From assembly GCF_002949795.1 (NCBI RefSeq), contig NZ_CP026692.1, positions 4,572,545 to 4,636,544 on the forward strand: DNA of 64,000 nucleotides, read 5' to 3'. Shown one piece after another: positions 56,004-64,000 of this stretch. The notes beneath the pieces were generated by a model, which was not told the origin of the DNA, made no database searches, and worked only from the letters and a program-made list of their open reading frames with translations. The stretch's first letter is position 1; the number at the start of each line of letters is the position of its first letter. A program made the translations under genes and the position numbers. This stretch comes from Nostoc sp. 'Lobaria pulmonaria (5183) cyanobiont'. GTDB lineage: Bacteria; Cyanobacteriota; Cyanobacteriia; Cyanobacteriales; Nostocaceae.

Positions 56004-59000
56004 TCAGAGAATATCGCGTTTTGCCAAATATTGGTACGTTTGCCAACGTGCATCTACTTCAGCTTGGGCTTGTTCTAATAAGTGTTTGGCAACGTCGGGT
56101 TTGCTCTTGGTCAGCATCTTGAAGCGATTTTCTTGATACATCGAATGTTCTACAGATTGCTTCGGCGATCGCATATCTAATTGCAAAGGATTTTTACCCT
56201 GGTTAAGCAACTCTGGATTATGCCGATACAGCAACCAACGACCTGATTCTACCAGAGTTTTCTGATGATTCATCCCTGTAGTCATGTTAATGCCGTGGGC
56301 GATGCAATGGCTGTAAGCAATAATCAGTGATGGGCCATCGTAAGCTTCTGCTTCCAAAAATGCTTTCAGGGTATGTTCATCTCTAGCACCAAGGGCTACA
56401 CTCGCTACGTAGACATTTCCGTAGGTCATGGCAATCATCCCTAAGTCTTTCTTTGGTGCTGGCTTACCACTAGCGGCATATTTAGCAACTGCGGCTCGTG
56501 GCGTAGCTTTGGAAGATTGACCGCCTGTATTAGAATACACTTCTGTATCCATCACCAAGATGTTGACATTCCGACCACTAGCAATTACATGATCGATGCC
56601 GCCAAAGTCAATATCATAAGCCCAACCGTCACCGCCAACAATCCAGACGCTTTTTCTCACTAAGTAATTTGCAAGGGATTTGAGATTTTGGATTTGAGAT
56701 TTGAGATTAGGGTCGAAAGTGACGATTTCATCTAACTTCTGCTGCAACAGTTCTATCCTTTCTCGCTGTTCCCAAATGTCAGCCTCTGATTTTTGTTCAG
56801 CTTTCAGGATGGAGTAAACAAGGTTTTCATCTATTTCACTCCCCAACCGTTGCAACAATTCCGCCGCAAACTCAGCTTGTTTATCAAGGGAGAGGCGGAA
56901 GCCAAAACCAAATTCGGCGTTATCTTCAAATAGATTATTTGACCACGCGGGGCCGCGTCCTTCGGCGTTGGTTGTCCAAGGTGTTGTGGGGAGATTCCCA
57001 CCATATATTGAAGAACAACCTGTAGCATTGGCGATGACAGCGCGATCGCCAAACAATTGTGTTAATAATTTCAAGTAAGGTGTTTCACCACAACCTGCAC
57101 AAGCACCAGAGAATTCAAATAAAGGTTCTTGCAGTTGTTGTTGGCGAATCTGGTTTAATTTTAGCGATCGCCTGTCAGGATTAGGTAAACTCAAGAAGAA
57201 ATCCCAGTTTTTCCGCTCTTGTTCTTGTAATGGCAACTGTTGCGCCATGTTAATCGCTTTCCGCGATGGTTCAGATTTATCTTTAGCAGGGCAAATATTT
57301 ACACAAATCGTGCATCCTGTGCAATCTTCTGGGGCAACTTGAATGGTAAATTTTTGATTGGCAAAGTCTTTATCTTTTGCACCAGTTGACTTAAAGGTTC
57401 CTGGTGCATTGACTAACTCATCCTCTTGATAAGCTTTGGCACGGATTGCACTATGGGGACAAACCATAACGCACTTCCCACACTGAACGCAGACATCCGG
57501 CTCCCATACAGGTATCTCTTCGGCAACGTTACATTTTTCCCACTTGGCAGTACCTACGGGAAAAGTGCCATCAACTGGTAGTGTGCTAACAGGTAAGTCA
57601 TCACCTTCCCATACCATGATTTTGCCCAGAACTTCCCGCACAAATTCGGGAGCGCTGTCTAGCAATCTTGGATTGTTGATTGTTAATTGTTGATTGTTGA
57701 TTGTCTGTGGGATATCTACTTTATGCAAGTTGTCTAAGGTGTTGTCTACAGCTTGCAAGTTCATGCGGACAACTTCTGCACCTTTTTTACCGTAGGTTTT
57801 GTCAATCGCTTGTTTGATTTTAGCGATCGCTTCTTCTTGCGGCAAGACTCCCGCTAAGGCAAAGAAGCATACCTGCATAATGGTATTAATTCTGCCACCC
57901 ATGCCACTTTCACGGGCAACCTGGCTAGCATTAATCACATATAACTTCAAATGCTTATCGATAATTTGCTGCTGCACTTTCAACGGCAGATTTTCCCAAA
58001 CGCTATCTGCATCATAGGGACTGTTAAGCAGCAAAGTCGCCCCAGGAATAGCAGCCTTCAAAATATCTATGTGTTCTAAGAATCCCCAGTGATGACAACC
58101 AATAAAGTTGGCTTGGTCAATCAAGTAAGTGGAGCGAATTGGCTCTTTACCAAAGCGTAGGTGAGAGACAGTCATCGAGCCAGATTTCTTGGAGTCAAAG
58201 ACAAAGTAGCCTTGGGCGTAATTGTCGGTTTCTTCACCAATAATCTTGATGGAATTTTTATTAGCCCCAACAGTACCATCAGCACCTAACCCATAAAACA
58301 TTGCCCGAACAACATTATCTGATTCTGTGGAGAAGTTGGGGTCAAAGTTTAGAGAAGTGTAAGTTACATCGTCATTAATACCGATAGTAAAATGGTTCTT
58401 CGGTTTAGCTTCAGTAAGGGTATCAAAAATCCCTTTCACCATCGCCGGAGTAAATTCTTTAGAAGAAAGACCGTAGCGACCACCAATAATTTTAGGGTAT
58501 GAGAGAGTATTTTCTCCCCACGCCTCATAGATAGCAGCCACAACATCCAAATACAAAGGTTCCCCAGCGCTACCTGCTTCTTTGGTGCGATCGAGAACTG
58601 CGATCGCTCTTACACTAGTTGGTAAGGCTGCAACAAACCTTTGGACATCAAAGGGGCGATAAAGTCGCACTTTCACTACACCCAGTTTTTCACCACGCGC
58701 GTTAAGATAATCTATCGTTTCATGAACGGTTTCACAGCCTGAACCCATAAGAACGATAACGCGATCGGCATCCTTAGCACCGTAATATTCATAGATTTTG
58801 TAATGCCTTCCCGTGCGTTCTCCAAATTCATCCATGATGCGCTGGACGATTTCTGGACAAGCGTTGTAGTAAGGGTTAGCACCTTCCCGTCCTTGGAAGT
58901 AAACATCGGGGTTTTGGGCAGTTCCCCGCAAGACTGGACGATCTGGAGTGAGAGCGCGGCTGCGGTGGGCGAGTATGAGATGATCGTGGATGAGCGATCG

Positions 59001-59573
59001 CAAATCGTCATCTGAAAGTAATTTGACTTTCTGTACTTCATGTGATGTACGGAAACCGTCAAAGAAGTGCATAAACGAGACTCGCGTCTCTAAGGTAGCA
59101 GCATGGGCGATGAGAGCAAAATCTTGACTTTCCTGCACCGAAGCGGAACACAGCAGGGCAAAACCAGTAGCACGAGCTGCCATCACATCGCTATGATCGC
59201 CAAAAATTGATAAAGCATGAGTAGCCAAAGAACGGGCTGCAACGTGAACTACGGCGCTAGTCAACTCACCAGCAATTTTGTAGAAGTTGGGAATCATCAA
59301 CAATAATCCCTGAGATGCCGTAAAGGTGGTACTCAGGGAACCTGTTTGCAATGCCCCATGCACAGCACCAGCCGCCCCACCTTCGCTTTGCATCTGCACG
59401 ACACTGGGAACAGTACCCCAGAGATTAGGACGACCTTCGGCTGACCAAGCATCTGCCCATTCACCCATTGCTGAAGAGGGGGTGATCGGATAAATGGCAA
59501 TCACTTCATTTAATTTGTAAGCAACACGGGCGACAGCTTCATTCCCATCAACGGTTGCAAAGGTTTTGTTCAT
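56004..59573 (-). CDS. nifJ: Pyruvate:ferredoxin (flavodoxin) oxidoreductase
   Basis: 1189-residue single-chain PFOR: pyruvate + CoA to acetyl-CoA + CO2, reducing ferredoxin or flavodoxin; in cyanobacteria used in fermentation and nitrogen-fixation-related conditions. N-terminal domain MNKTFATVDGNEAVARVAYKLNEV…AIYPITPSS; two [4Fe-4S] motifs CVQCGKCVMVCPHS and CTGCTICVNICPAKDK (about 697-760); TPP domain GACAGCGETPYLKLL and GDGWAYDIDFGG in the C-terminal third. Two short insertions are translated heptamer repeats: QTINNQQLTINNPR (DNA 57671-57705) and NLKSQIQNLKS (DNA 56677-56711). Confidence 0.97.
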   Translation of the reverse strand: MNKTFATVDGNEAVARVAYKLNEVIAIYPITPSSAMGEWADAWSAEGRPNLWGTVPSVVQMQSEGGAAGAVHGALQTGSLSTTFTASQGLLLMIPNFYKIAGELTSAVVHVAARSLATHALSIFGDHSDVMAARATGFALLCSASVQESQDFALIAHAATLETRVSFMHFFDGFRTSHEVQKVKLLSDDDLRSLIHDHLILAHRSRALTPDRPVLRGTAQNPDVYFQGREGANPYYNACPEIVQRIMDEFGERTGRHYKIYEYYGAKDADRVIVLMGSGCETVHETIDYLNARGEKLGVVKVRLYRPFDVQRFVAALPTSVRAIAVLDRTKEAGSAGEPLYLDVVAAIYEAWGENTLSYPKIIGGRYGLSSKEFTPAMVKGIFDTLTEAKPKNHFTIGINDDVTYTSLNFDPNFSTESDNVVRAMFYGLGADGTVGANKNSIKIIGEETDNYAQGYFVFDSKKSGSMTVSHLRFGKEPIRSTYLIDQANFIGCHHWGFLEHIDILKAAIPGATLLLNSPYDADSVWENLPLKVQQQIIDKHLKLYVINASQVARESGMGGRINTIMQVCFFALAGVLPQEEAIAKIKQAIDKTYGKKGAEVVRMNLQAVDNTLDNLHKVDIPQTINNQQLTINNPRLLDSAPEFVREVLGKIMVWEGDDLPVSTLPVDGTFPVGTAKWEKCNVAEEIPVWEPDVCVQCGKCVMVCPHSAIRAKAYQEDELVNAPGTFKSTGAKDKDFANQKFTIQVAPEDCTGCTICVNICPAKDKSEPSRKAINMAQQLPLQEQERKNWDFFLSLPNPDRRSLKLNQIRQQQLQEPLFEFSGACAGCGETPYLKLLTQLFGDRAVIANATGCSSIYGGNLPTTPWTTNAEGRGPAWSNNLFEDNAEFGFGFRLSLDKQAEFAAELLQRLGSEIDENLVYSILKAEQKSEADIWEQRERIELLQQKLDEIVTFDPNLKSQIQNLKSLANYLVRKSVWIVGGDGWAYDIDFGGIDHVIASGRNVNILVMDTEVYSNTGGQSSKATPRAAVAKYAASGKPAPKKDLGMIAMTYGNVYVASVALGARDEHTLKAFLEAEAYDGPSLIIAYSHCIAHGINMTTGMNHQKTLVESGRWLLYRHNPELLNQGKNPLQLDMRSPKQSVEHSMYQENRFKMLTKSKPDVAKHLLEQAQAEVDARWQTYQYLAKRDIL
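56677..56711. repeat. Five tandem heptamers (GATTTGA type) inside nifJ
   Basis: GATTTGA GATTTTG GATTTGA GATTTGA GATTAGG on the + strand; encodes NLKSQIQNLKS in frame on the minus strand. Confidence 0.85.
57671..57705. repeat. Five tandem heptamers (GATTGTT type) inside nifJ
   Basis: GATTGTT x2, AATTGTT, GATTGTT, GATTGTC on the + strand; encodes QTINNQQLTINN in frame on the minus strand, between the intermediate domain and the ferredoxin-like domain. Confidence 0.85.
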
Positions 59574-60019
59574 AATCTGATTTTTGTCCCCGCCTTTCAG
59601 TGTAAATAGAAGAGCAGAATTCAGGAGTCAGTCATCATAAGTCAGAAGCAAAACAGGCTCTTGATCTGGCTTTGGAAGTTTTGTGCCTTACTGAATGACA
59701 AACTGCTGCATAAACAGCCAGAGCTAGGAAGTCAGGGTATTAAAATTTTAAAGTCAAAGAGTTATCGGTAGGATTTACCATTGTTTAAATGATGATTTAT
59801 TAATGGGTTTCGGCTTTTTAATTAACTTTAAATAAATACTTCATATATTAGTATCTCATCCGAAACACTGCGTCTATTAATATGTATTAATCATGTACTC
59901 AATAGCCAAAAGACATATTAGATAAGGCTTTGGGCTAATAGATTCTTTTTTGTGGGGTATGGGGCCGGGTTTTTGTCTCGTTTTTATCCCCGTTAGGGGA
60001 AGTGGTTATGGAAATCGTA
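59574..60019. other. nifJ upstream region
   Basis: 446 bp, AT-rich. A CCCC-GTTA-GGGG hairpin near 59987-59999 lies beyond the devA remnant stop and could be its old terminator. No NtcA-type GTA-N8-TAC site was seen in the part nearest nifJ. Confidence 0.45.
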
Positions 60020-60457
60020 TTACTTGCTTGTTGTGGTAGAATCTATACCATCAATTTTCAGTTGACCATCTTCCATATAAATGATCCGATCAGCAATATC
60101 GAGGATGCGATTATCGTGGGTAACTAGCAAAATCGTACAGCCTTGTTCTTTAGCTAGCTTCTGCATTATTTCTACAACATCACGCCCAGATTTTTTGTCA
60201 AGTGCAGCAGTGGGTTCATCTGCTAAGACAATCTTAGGATGGCTAACTAAAGCACGAGCGATGCCTACGGCGGGCTACGCCAACGCTACCCGTTGCTTTT
60301 GCCCTCCAGATAGTTTCTCTGGGTAGTAATCGACACGATCGGCTAAACCGACAGTTGACAAAATGGCGATCGCTTTGGCATTGATATCCTGATTCAAAAA
60401 ATCGTCATGCAACTCTAAAGACATTCGTACATTTTCTCTAGCTGTCAAAAAAGTCAT
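60020..60457 (-). pseudogene. Remnant of a DevA-type ABC exporter ATPase
   Basis: Reads [21 protein letters not shown] … [15 protein letters not shown], an insertion with TAG, then IARALVSHPKIVLADEPTAALDKKSGRD … DNRILDIADRIIYMEDGQLKIDG. Signature, Walker B and H-loop survive, but the first 100 or so residues including Walker A are missing; the coding sequence is joined to a GGGAATTGGGAATTGGG repeat (60458-60500). A 24-bp repeat insertion (60258-60286) adds an in-frame TAG. Non-functional. Confidence 0.88.
60258..60286 (-). repeat. 24-29 bp dispersed repeat inside devA remnant
   Basis: Variant of the element at 60991; inserts eight codons including TAG between QRVA and IARALV. Confidence 0.85.
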
Positions 60458-60500
60458 CAGGGGAATTGGGAATTGGGAATTGGGGAGACGAGGAAAATAA
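60458..60500. repeat. GGGAATTGG short tandem repeats at the devC-devA junction
   Basis: GGGGAATTGGGAATTGGGAA TTGGGGAG replaces the expected 5' part of devA; likely deletion junction. Confidence 0.7.
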
Positions 60501-60523
60501 TTCTTCACTCCTAACTCCCAAAA

Positions 60524-61268
60524 CTAAAAAACATCAGCAGGGTCAGCAGCTCGTAGTTTTCGCATTGCGATCGTCCCAGAAACACTACACATGATCACGG
60601 TCAAAATCCAAACCTGGATCGCCCGTTCCATTTTCATGAAAATGGGAAGCATTGTTGCAGCATAGGTGACTTGATACAATCCAAAAGAAAGGATGAATCC
60701 AGGCAGAAAACCTAAGATAGCCAATAACAATGCTTCTTGAATTAGGACTCCCAAGAGATAGTTATCGGTGTATCCCATTGCTTTGAGGGTGGCGTATTCT
60801 GGCAAGTGGTCAGAAACATCAGAGTAAAGGATCTGGTAGACAATCACAATGCCAACGATAAACCCGACTCCTGTACCTAAACTGAAAATGAAACCAATTC
60901 CAGTACGGGCTTGCCAGTAAGTTCTCTCTACTTTTGCAAACTCTTCTGGAGTCAGGACTCTGACATCTTTAGGTAGTCCATTGACAAGTTGCGATGTCTA
61001 CGACGGGCTACGCCTACGCACTGTTTCAGAATCGGCATCTGGTTTGAGCGTGATTAACCCAACTTCGATGCGATCGGGTTTACGCTCTGGGAATAATTGG
61101 AGAAAGGTAGAGTCACTGGAAGTCCCTTATCATCGGCAGCAAAGGAGGCTCCATCAGTAAACAAGTCTTTAACAAAGACGGCTTTACTATTGAGTTCCGT
61201 GTCAAATTTGCCTGTTTTTTTAAATATATCGCCAACTGCCCCGTATTCTGGACGACCTGCCTGGTCAA
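60524..61268 (-). pseudogene. Remnant of a DevC-type ABC exporter permease
   Basis: In order on the minus strand: LFDQAGRPEYGAVGDIFKKTG…FTDGASFAADDKGLPVT; a frameshift near 61105; TFLQLFPERKPDRIEVGLITLKPDADSETV; a 24-bp insertion with TAG (60991-61019); then QLVNGLPKDVRVLTPEEFAKVERTYWQARTG … and the intact C-terminal membrane part IVYQILYSDVSDHLPEYATLKAMGY … GTIAMRKLRAADPADVF. The N-terminal third is missing and the gene starts inside the devB remnant. Confidence 0.88.
60991..61019 (-). repeat. 24-29 bp dispersed repeat inside devC remnant
   Basis: GCGATGTCTACGACGGGCTA CGCCTACGC on the + strand; on the coding strand adds codons including TAG between DSETV and QLVNG. Confidence 0.85.
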
Positions 61269-61639
61269 ACAGAACCTTGTCCTAGTTTCACTTTACCGAT
61301 GTCGATTTGATAAACTTCTGCGACTGCCATCATCTGGTCTGTTTGCGCTAAGTCTGCAATGCCAGAATCACTAATTTTTTCTCCGACTCGCGTATGAATT
61401 TTGATGATCTGTCCGGCTTTAACGCGATCGCCCTCTTGGACTAGAATTTTCGCAATGCGATCGCCATCCAATGCCAAGGGCGCAAACAAGCTAATTACCT
61501 CAGGCTCCGATTCTAGTCGTCCTAACGCAGCCACTTTTTGACTTTTGGACGTGGTTTCTACTGGCTCAGATTTCTCAGGTTGACCAACTAACCCAAACTG
61601 AGAAATCCCATAAACAACAATTCCACCCGTAATAGCAGA
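61268..61639 (-). pseudogene. Remnant of a DevB-type membrane-fusion protein
   Basis: Reads SAITGGIVVYGISQFG … AALGRLESEPEVISLFAPLALDGDRIAKILVQEGDRVKAGQIIKIHTRVGEKISDSGIADLAQTDQMMAVAEVYQIDIGKVKLGQ. The N-terminal anchor has no start codon, the long coiled-coil hairpin between KAGQ and KIHTR is deleted, and the C-terminus runs out of frame into devC. Residual sequence is clearly DevB/HlyD-like (heterocyst glycolipid exporter family). Confidence 0.88.
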
Positions 61640-61717
61640 TCATTACTACACCTTCAGAAGTATCAAAACTTATTATGTAATATAATAATCTTATATGTTT
61701 TGTATTAAATACAATTT

Positions 61718-62875
61718 ATGCCTTATCGGAGAAATTTTTTAAGGAGAGCCGGATACACAACCCTTTCTGCCTTATTAACTATGGGGTTTTTACAAAAGGA
61801 TAACCAAAAAGAAGACCAAGGCACGAATGCAATTGCAGCAAATTATACAAGTAAAAATTTAAATTCTCCCCTTCGGCAATTAGCTGCCGCCAAAGGAAAG
61901 CGTTATGGCGCAGCAATTTCTAGTGAATTTTTGCAAACAGAGAAAGATTACGCTAACCTAATGGCTCGTGAATGTTCCATTGTGACACCGAATGGTGAAT
62001 TAAAATGGGACGCTACTGAACCACAGCAAGGATTATTTACCTTTGAGTCAGCAGATGCGATCGCTGATTTCTGCCAAAAACATAAGATAGAATTGCACGG
62101 GCATACCCTTTTTTGGCACATGGGAAAACCAGACTGGGTTCCTTACCCTCCTACACCTAAGATGATCGAACGCCATGTTAACGGAGTCATGGGGCATTAT
62201 CGCAATAGTCCCGTTTTAAAGTCTTGGGATATTGCCAATGAAATTATCGCCCAGAGTGAAAATGAAACTGATAACGCAACAACCGGTTTGCGTAAAGGGT
62301 TAAAACCAGAATTGATTCGAGACTTGTTTTTAATTGCCGCTTCAGTTGATAGCAGCAAGAAATTTTACCTAAACGATTTTGGCATCGAAGGCACTACATG
62401 GAAATCAGAACGTTTCTTAAGAATGGTCGAATATCTGAAGAATAGTGGTGTTAAAATTGACGGGGCAGGTATCCAATCACATCTATGGTTTTCTACTGCA
62501 TATCCTTTTGACGAGAAAGGATTTAATTCCGTTTTAAAACGGCTTAACGATCTTGAAGTGAAACCAATAATTACGGAATTAGATATTATCATTGATACCC
62601 CACTACCCGATAGTATCAAAAGCCTAGACCAAATGGTAGCCGATAGTTACAAGCGATATCTTGACCTGTGCTTTGCAGCTAAGGTCGATACTGTAATTAC
62701 ATGGGGACTTACTGACCGTCATACCTGGATACGTCATCCCCAGTGGATGCCAAGAAAAACCTTTAGAAACAATCCAAGTCTCTGGAAATTTCTGCGTCCG
62801 CTTCCCTTCGATGAGAACCTGCAATCTAAACCAGCCCGCAATGCTATAGCCCAGGCTTTTCAGGAATCAACTTAA
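61718..62875 (+). CDS. GH10 endo-1,4-beta-xylanase family protein
   Basis: 385 residues. The N-terminus MPYRRNFLRRAGYTTLSALL has a twin-arginine-like motif (RRNFLR) and hydrophobic segment, so export is likely. GH10 fold: HGHTLFWHMGKPDWV, acid/base Glu175 in DIANEIIA, nucleophile Glu287 in IITELDIII, and TWGLTDRHTWI. Residue spacing is normal for a single-domain GH10. Substrate assumed xylan or related glycan; cyanobacterial GH10 enzymes may act on own sheath or environmental polysaccharide. AT-rich promoter region upstream separates it from the dead dev genes. Confidence 0.93.
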   Translation: MPYRRNFLRRAGYTTLSALLTMGFLQKDNQKEDQGTNAIAANYTSKNLNSPLRQLAAAKGKRYGAAISSEFLQTEKDYANLMARECSIVTPNGELKWDATEPQQGLFTFESADAIADFCQKHKIELHGHTLFWHMGKPDWVPYPPTPKMIERHVNGVMGHYRNSPVLKSWDIANEIIAQSENETDNATTGLRKGLKPELIRDLFLIAASVDSSKKFYLNDFGIEGTTWKSERFLRMVEYLKNSGVKIDGAGIQSHLWFSTAYPFDEKGFNSVLKRLNDLEVKPIITELDIIIDTPLPDSIKSLDQMVADSYKRYLDLCFAAKVDTVITWGLTDRHTWIRHPQWMPRKTFRNNPSLWKFLRPLPFDENLQSKPARNAIAQAFQEST

Positions 62876-63131
62876 TACTCCACCCAGGCGTAAATATAGC
62901 ATTTCCTCAGCAACTGAGGTACACCCAAATCTTGTTTACCAAGCTTAGTAATTTTGAAAATGTACCTCCTTATGCCGGGAACTGCTATAGTACTTTTAAG
63001 TATTATTCTAAGCAAAATAGATGGAGATATTTTTCGTTATTCACGATTATGAAAGTTGAATAAGACTTACTGACTAATTAATCATTAAACCTTAGTACGA
63101 CATTTCATAAATTCGTGACGAATTGAGTAAC
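62876..63131. other. Convergent spacer between xylanase and glycosyltransferase
   Basis: 256 bp, AT-rich, no gene or clear terminator recognised. Confidence 0.4.
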
Positions 63132-63983
63132 CTACTGGTAAGGCTTTGAGAAACTCGATAACGCTACGAACTTTTGAAATTTCGTACTTATAAATACCAG
63201 CAGGTTATTTTTTTTTTGTTGACTTGAGATACTCCAAATTTCTCGTAAAAATAATGTGCCAACAAACCAAGGCTCAAGTAAGTAACGTCTCCAAAGCCTT
63301 TTCGGTTCAGATAACAAGCGATATAACCATTCTAACCCCACCTTTCCCATCCAGCGAGGAGGAGTAGGTATTGCTCCTGCTATATAGTCCATACAGGCTC
63401 CACTGGTCAAAATAGTATTGGTATGAAGATGTTCAAGATTTTCATAAATCCAATACTCTTGGCGTGGCATACCCATTCCCACCATTAATATATGGGGTTT
63501 GTAAGAATTAATTGCAGCTACAGTGGCAAGATTTTCTTGACTATTTTTATCTATATCAATATAGCCATGAGCGCAAGCAATCTGTAAATCAGGAAATTTC
63601 TGGCATAAAATATTTGCTGCTTTTTCAGCAACTCCTGGCTTTGAACCTAAATAGAATACACGCCAACCTTTAGTAGCAGCTTCTGCCATCAGAGGCCATA
63701 CCCAGTCAGCATAGGTTACTCTTTGTTCACGTTTAATTGGAAAACCCAACAGCTTTCCAATAAACACTAAAGGCATACTATCAATATGGGTATATTCTGC
63801 CTTGGAATAAAAAGCTTGCATTTTTAGATCGTTATGGAAGAGATAAAGACTATGTAAGTTGTGATTAGCAATAATCCATTTTTCATGCCGAGCAATAGAT
63901 TCTTCAATCAAGAAATTTAAGTCAAGGATAGACAGTGCATCCACTTGAGCGCCAAAAAATTTATAAGAAAAGCTCTTTTTCAT
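63132..63983 (-). CDS. WecG/TagA/CpsF-family glycosyltransferase
   Basis: 283 residues (GT26 type). Motifs: IANHNLHSLYLFHND, THIDSMPLVFIGKLLG with the catalytic-Asp region, RVTYADWVWPLMAEAATKGWRVFYLGSKPGVAEKAA, HILMVGMGMPRQEYWI, and TSGACMDYIAGAIPTPPRWMGKVGLEWLYRLLSEPKRLWRRYL. Transfers an N-acetyl-hexosaminuronic-type sugar to a lipid carrier in exopolysaccharide or wall polymer synthesis. Starts close to the right edge (ATG 63983), so any operon partners upstream are outside the window. Confidence 0.95.
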   Translation of the reverse strand: MKKSFSYKFFGAQVDALSILDLNFLIEESIARHEKWIIANHNLHSLYLFHNDLKMQAFYSKAEYTHIDSMPLVFIGKLLGFPIKREQRVTYADWVWPLMAEAATKGWRVFYLGSKPGVAEKAANILCQKFPDLQIACAHGYIDIDKNSQENLATVAAINSYKPHILMVGMGMPRQEYWIYENLEHLHTNTILTSGACMDYIAGAIPTPPRWMGKVGLEWLYRLLSEPKRLWRRYLLEPWFVGTLFLREIWSISSQQKKNNLLVFISTKFQKFVALSSFSKPYQ

Positions 63984-64000
63984 ACTTTGTTTTTTTTGAT

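Noticed and set aside
1..64000. tRNA, rRNA and CRISPR arrays
   Set aside because: No T-arm GGTTCGA-type cloverleaf, rRNA block or regular repeat-spacer array was found while reading both strands.

Overview
The window is chromosomal DNA of a filamentous, probably heterocyst-forming cyanobacterium of the Nostoc/Anabaena type. The reasons are: many HIP1 octamers (GCGATCGC); a photosystem I gene (psaK); the cyanobacteria-specific genes pipX, sepF/cdv2 and the alkane pair ado/aar; a DevBCA-type heterocyst exporter remnant; DUF2808 and PchR-like AraC families; and intergenic heptamer tandem repeats plus short palindromic repeats typical of Nostocales. Gene density is ordinary, with many 200-800 bp spacers full of dispersed repeats.

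Layout. 0-4.3 kb: end of an unknown gene, a large two-partner-secretion exoprotein, a small Cys-tailed protein and an orphan sugar-ABC permease. 4.4-14.8 kb: a housekeeping run with alkane biosynthesis (ado, aar), fatty-acid synthesis (accA, an SDR), folE, trpF (opposite strand), psaK, a site-2 protease, der and an EcfT-like permease. 15-21.3 kb: pipX-pipY (overlapping), sepF, proC and a Ski2-like helicase. 21.6-22.3 kb: a broken AraC/PchR-type regulator. 22.5-32 kb: a metal-homeostasis region with a His-rich Zn/Cd-type P-ATPase, a Rieske oxygenase, a MerR regulator, and a copper chaperone / CopA / small membrane protein operon preceded by a perfect 26-bp operator-like palindrome. 32.2-36.8 kb: rtcB, then an AT-rich, HIP1-free two-gene cassette (AAA ATPase plus Toprim/DUF4435-like protein) resembling the PARIS anti-phage system, then a fragment of a DUF1016/YhcG-type nuclease. 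36.8-43.5 kb: small hypothetical gene, Rieske protein, HAD phosphatase, NurA, hybrid PAS/GAF histidine kinase. 43.9-48.4 kb: FHA protein and a convergent Ter (tellurium-resistance-like) operon: truncated/fused terD genes, terD, a TerD-vWA protein and a zinc-ribbon metzincin protease. 48.9-55.3 kb: helicase, DoxX-like, DUF2808, a class III aminotransferase and a DUF1338 (2-oxoadipate dioxygenase type) gene. 55.3-61.7 kb: RTX-type fragment, a 62-bp tandem repeat, nifJ, and a heavily decayed devBCA-type exporter. 61.7-64 kb: GH10 xylanase and a WecG/TagA glycosyltransferase.

The candidate system of most interest is the AAA + Toprim pair at 33.86-36.11 kb, possibly linked with the upstream RNA ligase rtcB. 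The Ter operon with its protease is second. A cross-cutting feature is that short dispersed repeats sit not only between genes but inside them: in frame within nifJ (twice) and copA, at the 3' end of trpF, and as in-frame stop-carrying 24-bp insertions in the dead devA and devC genes. No tRNA, rRNA, CRISPR array or intact transposase was found. All calls come from reading the sequence and recalled family knowledge; no database search was run.
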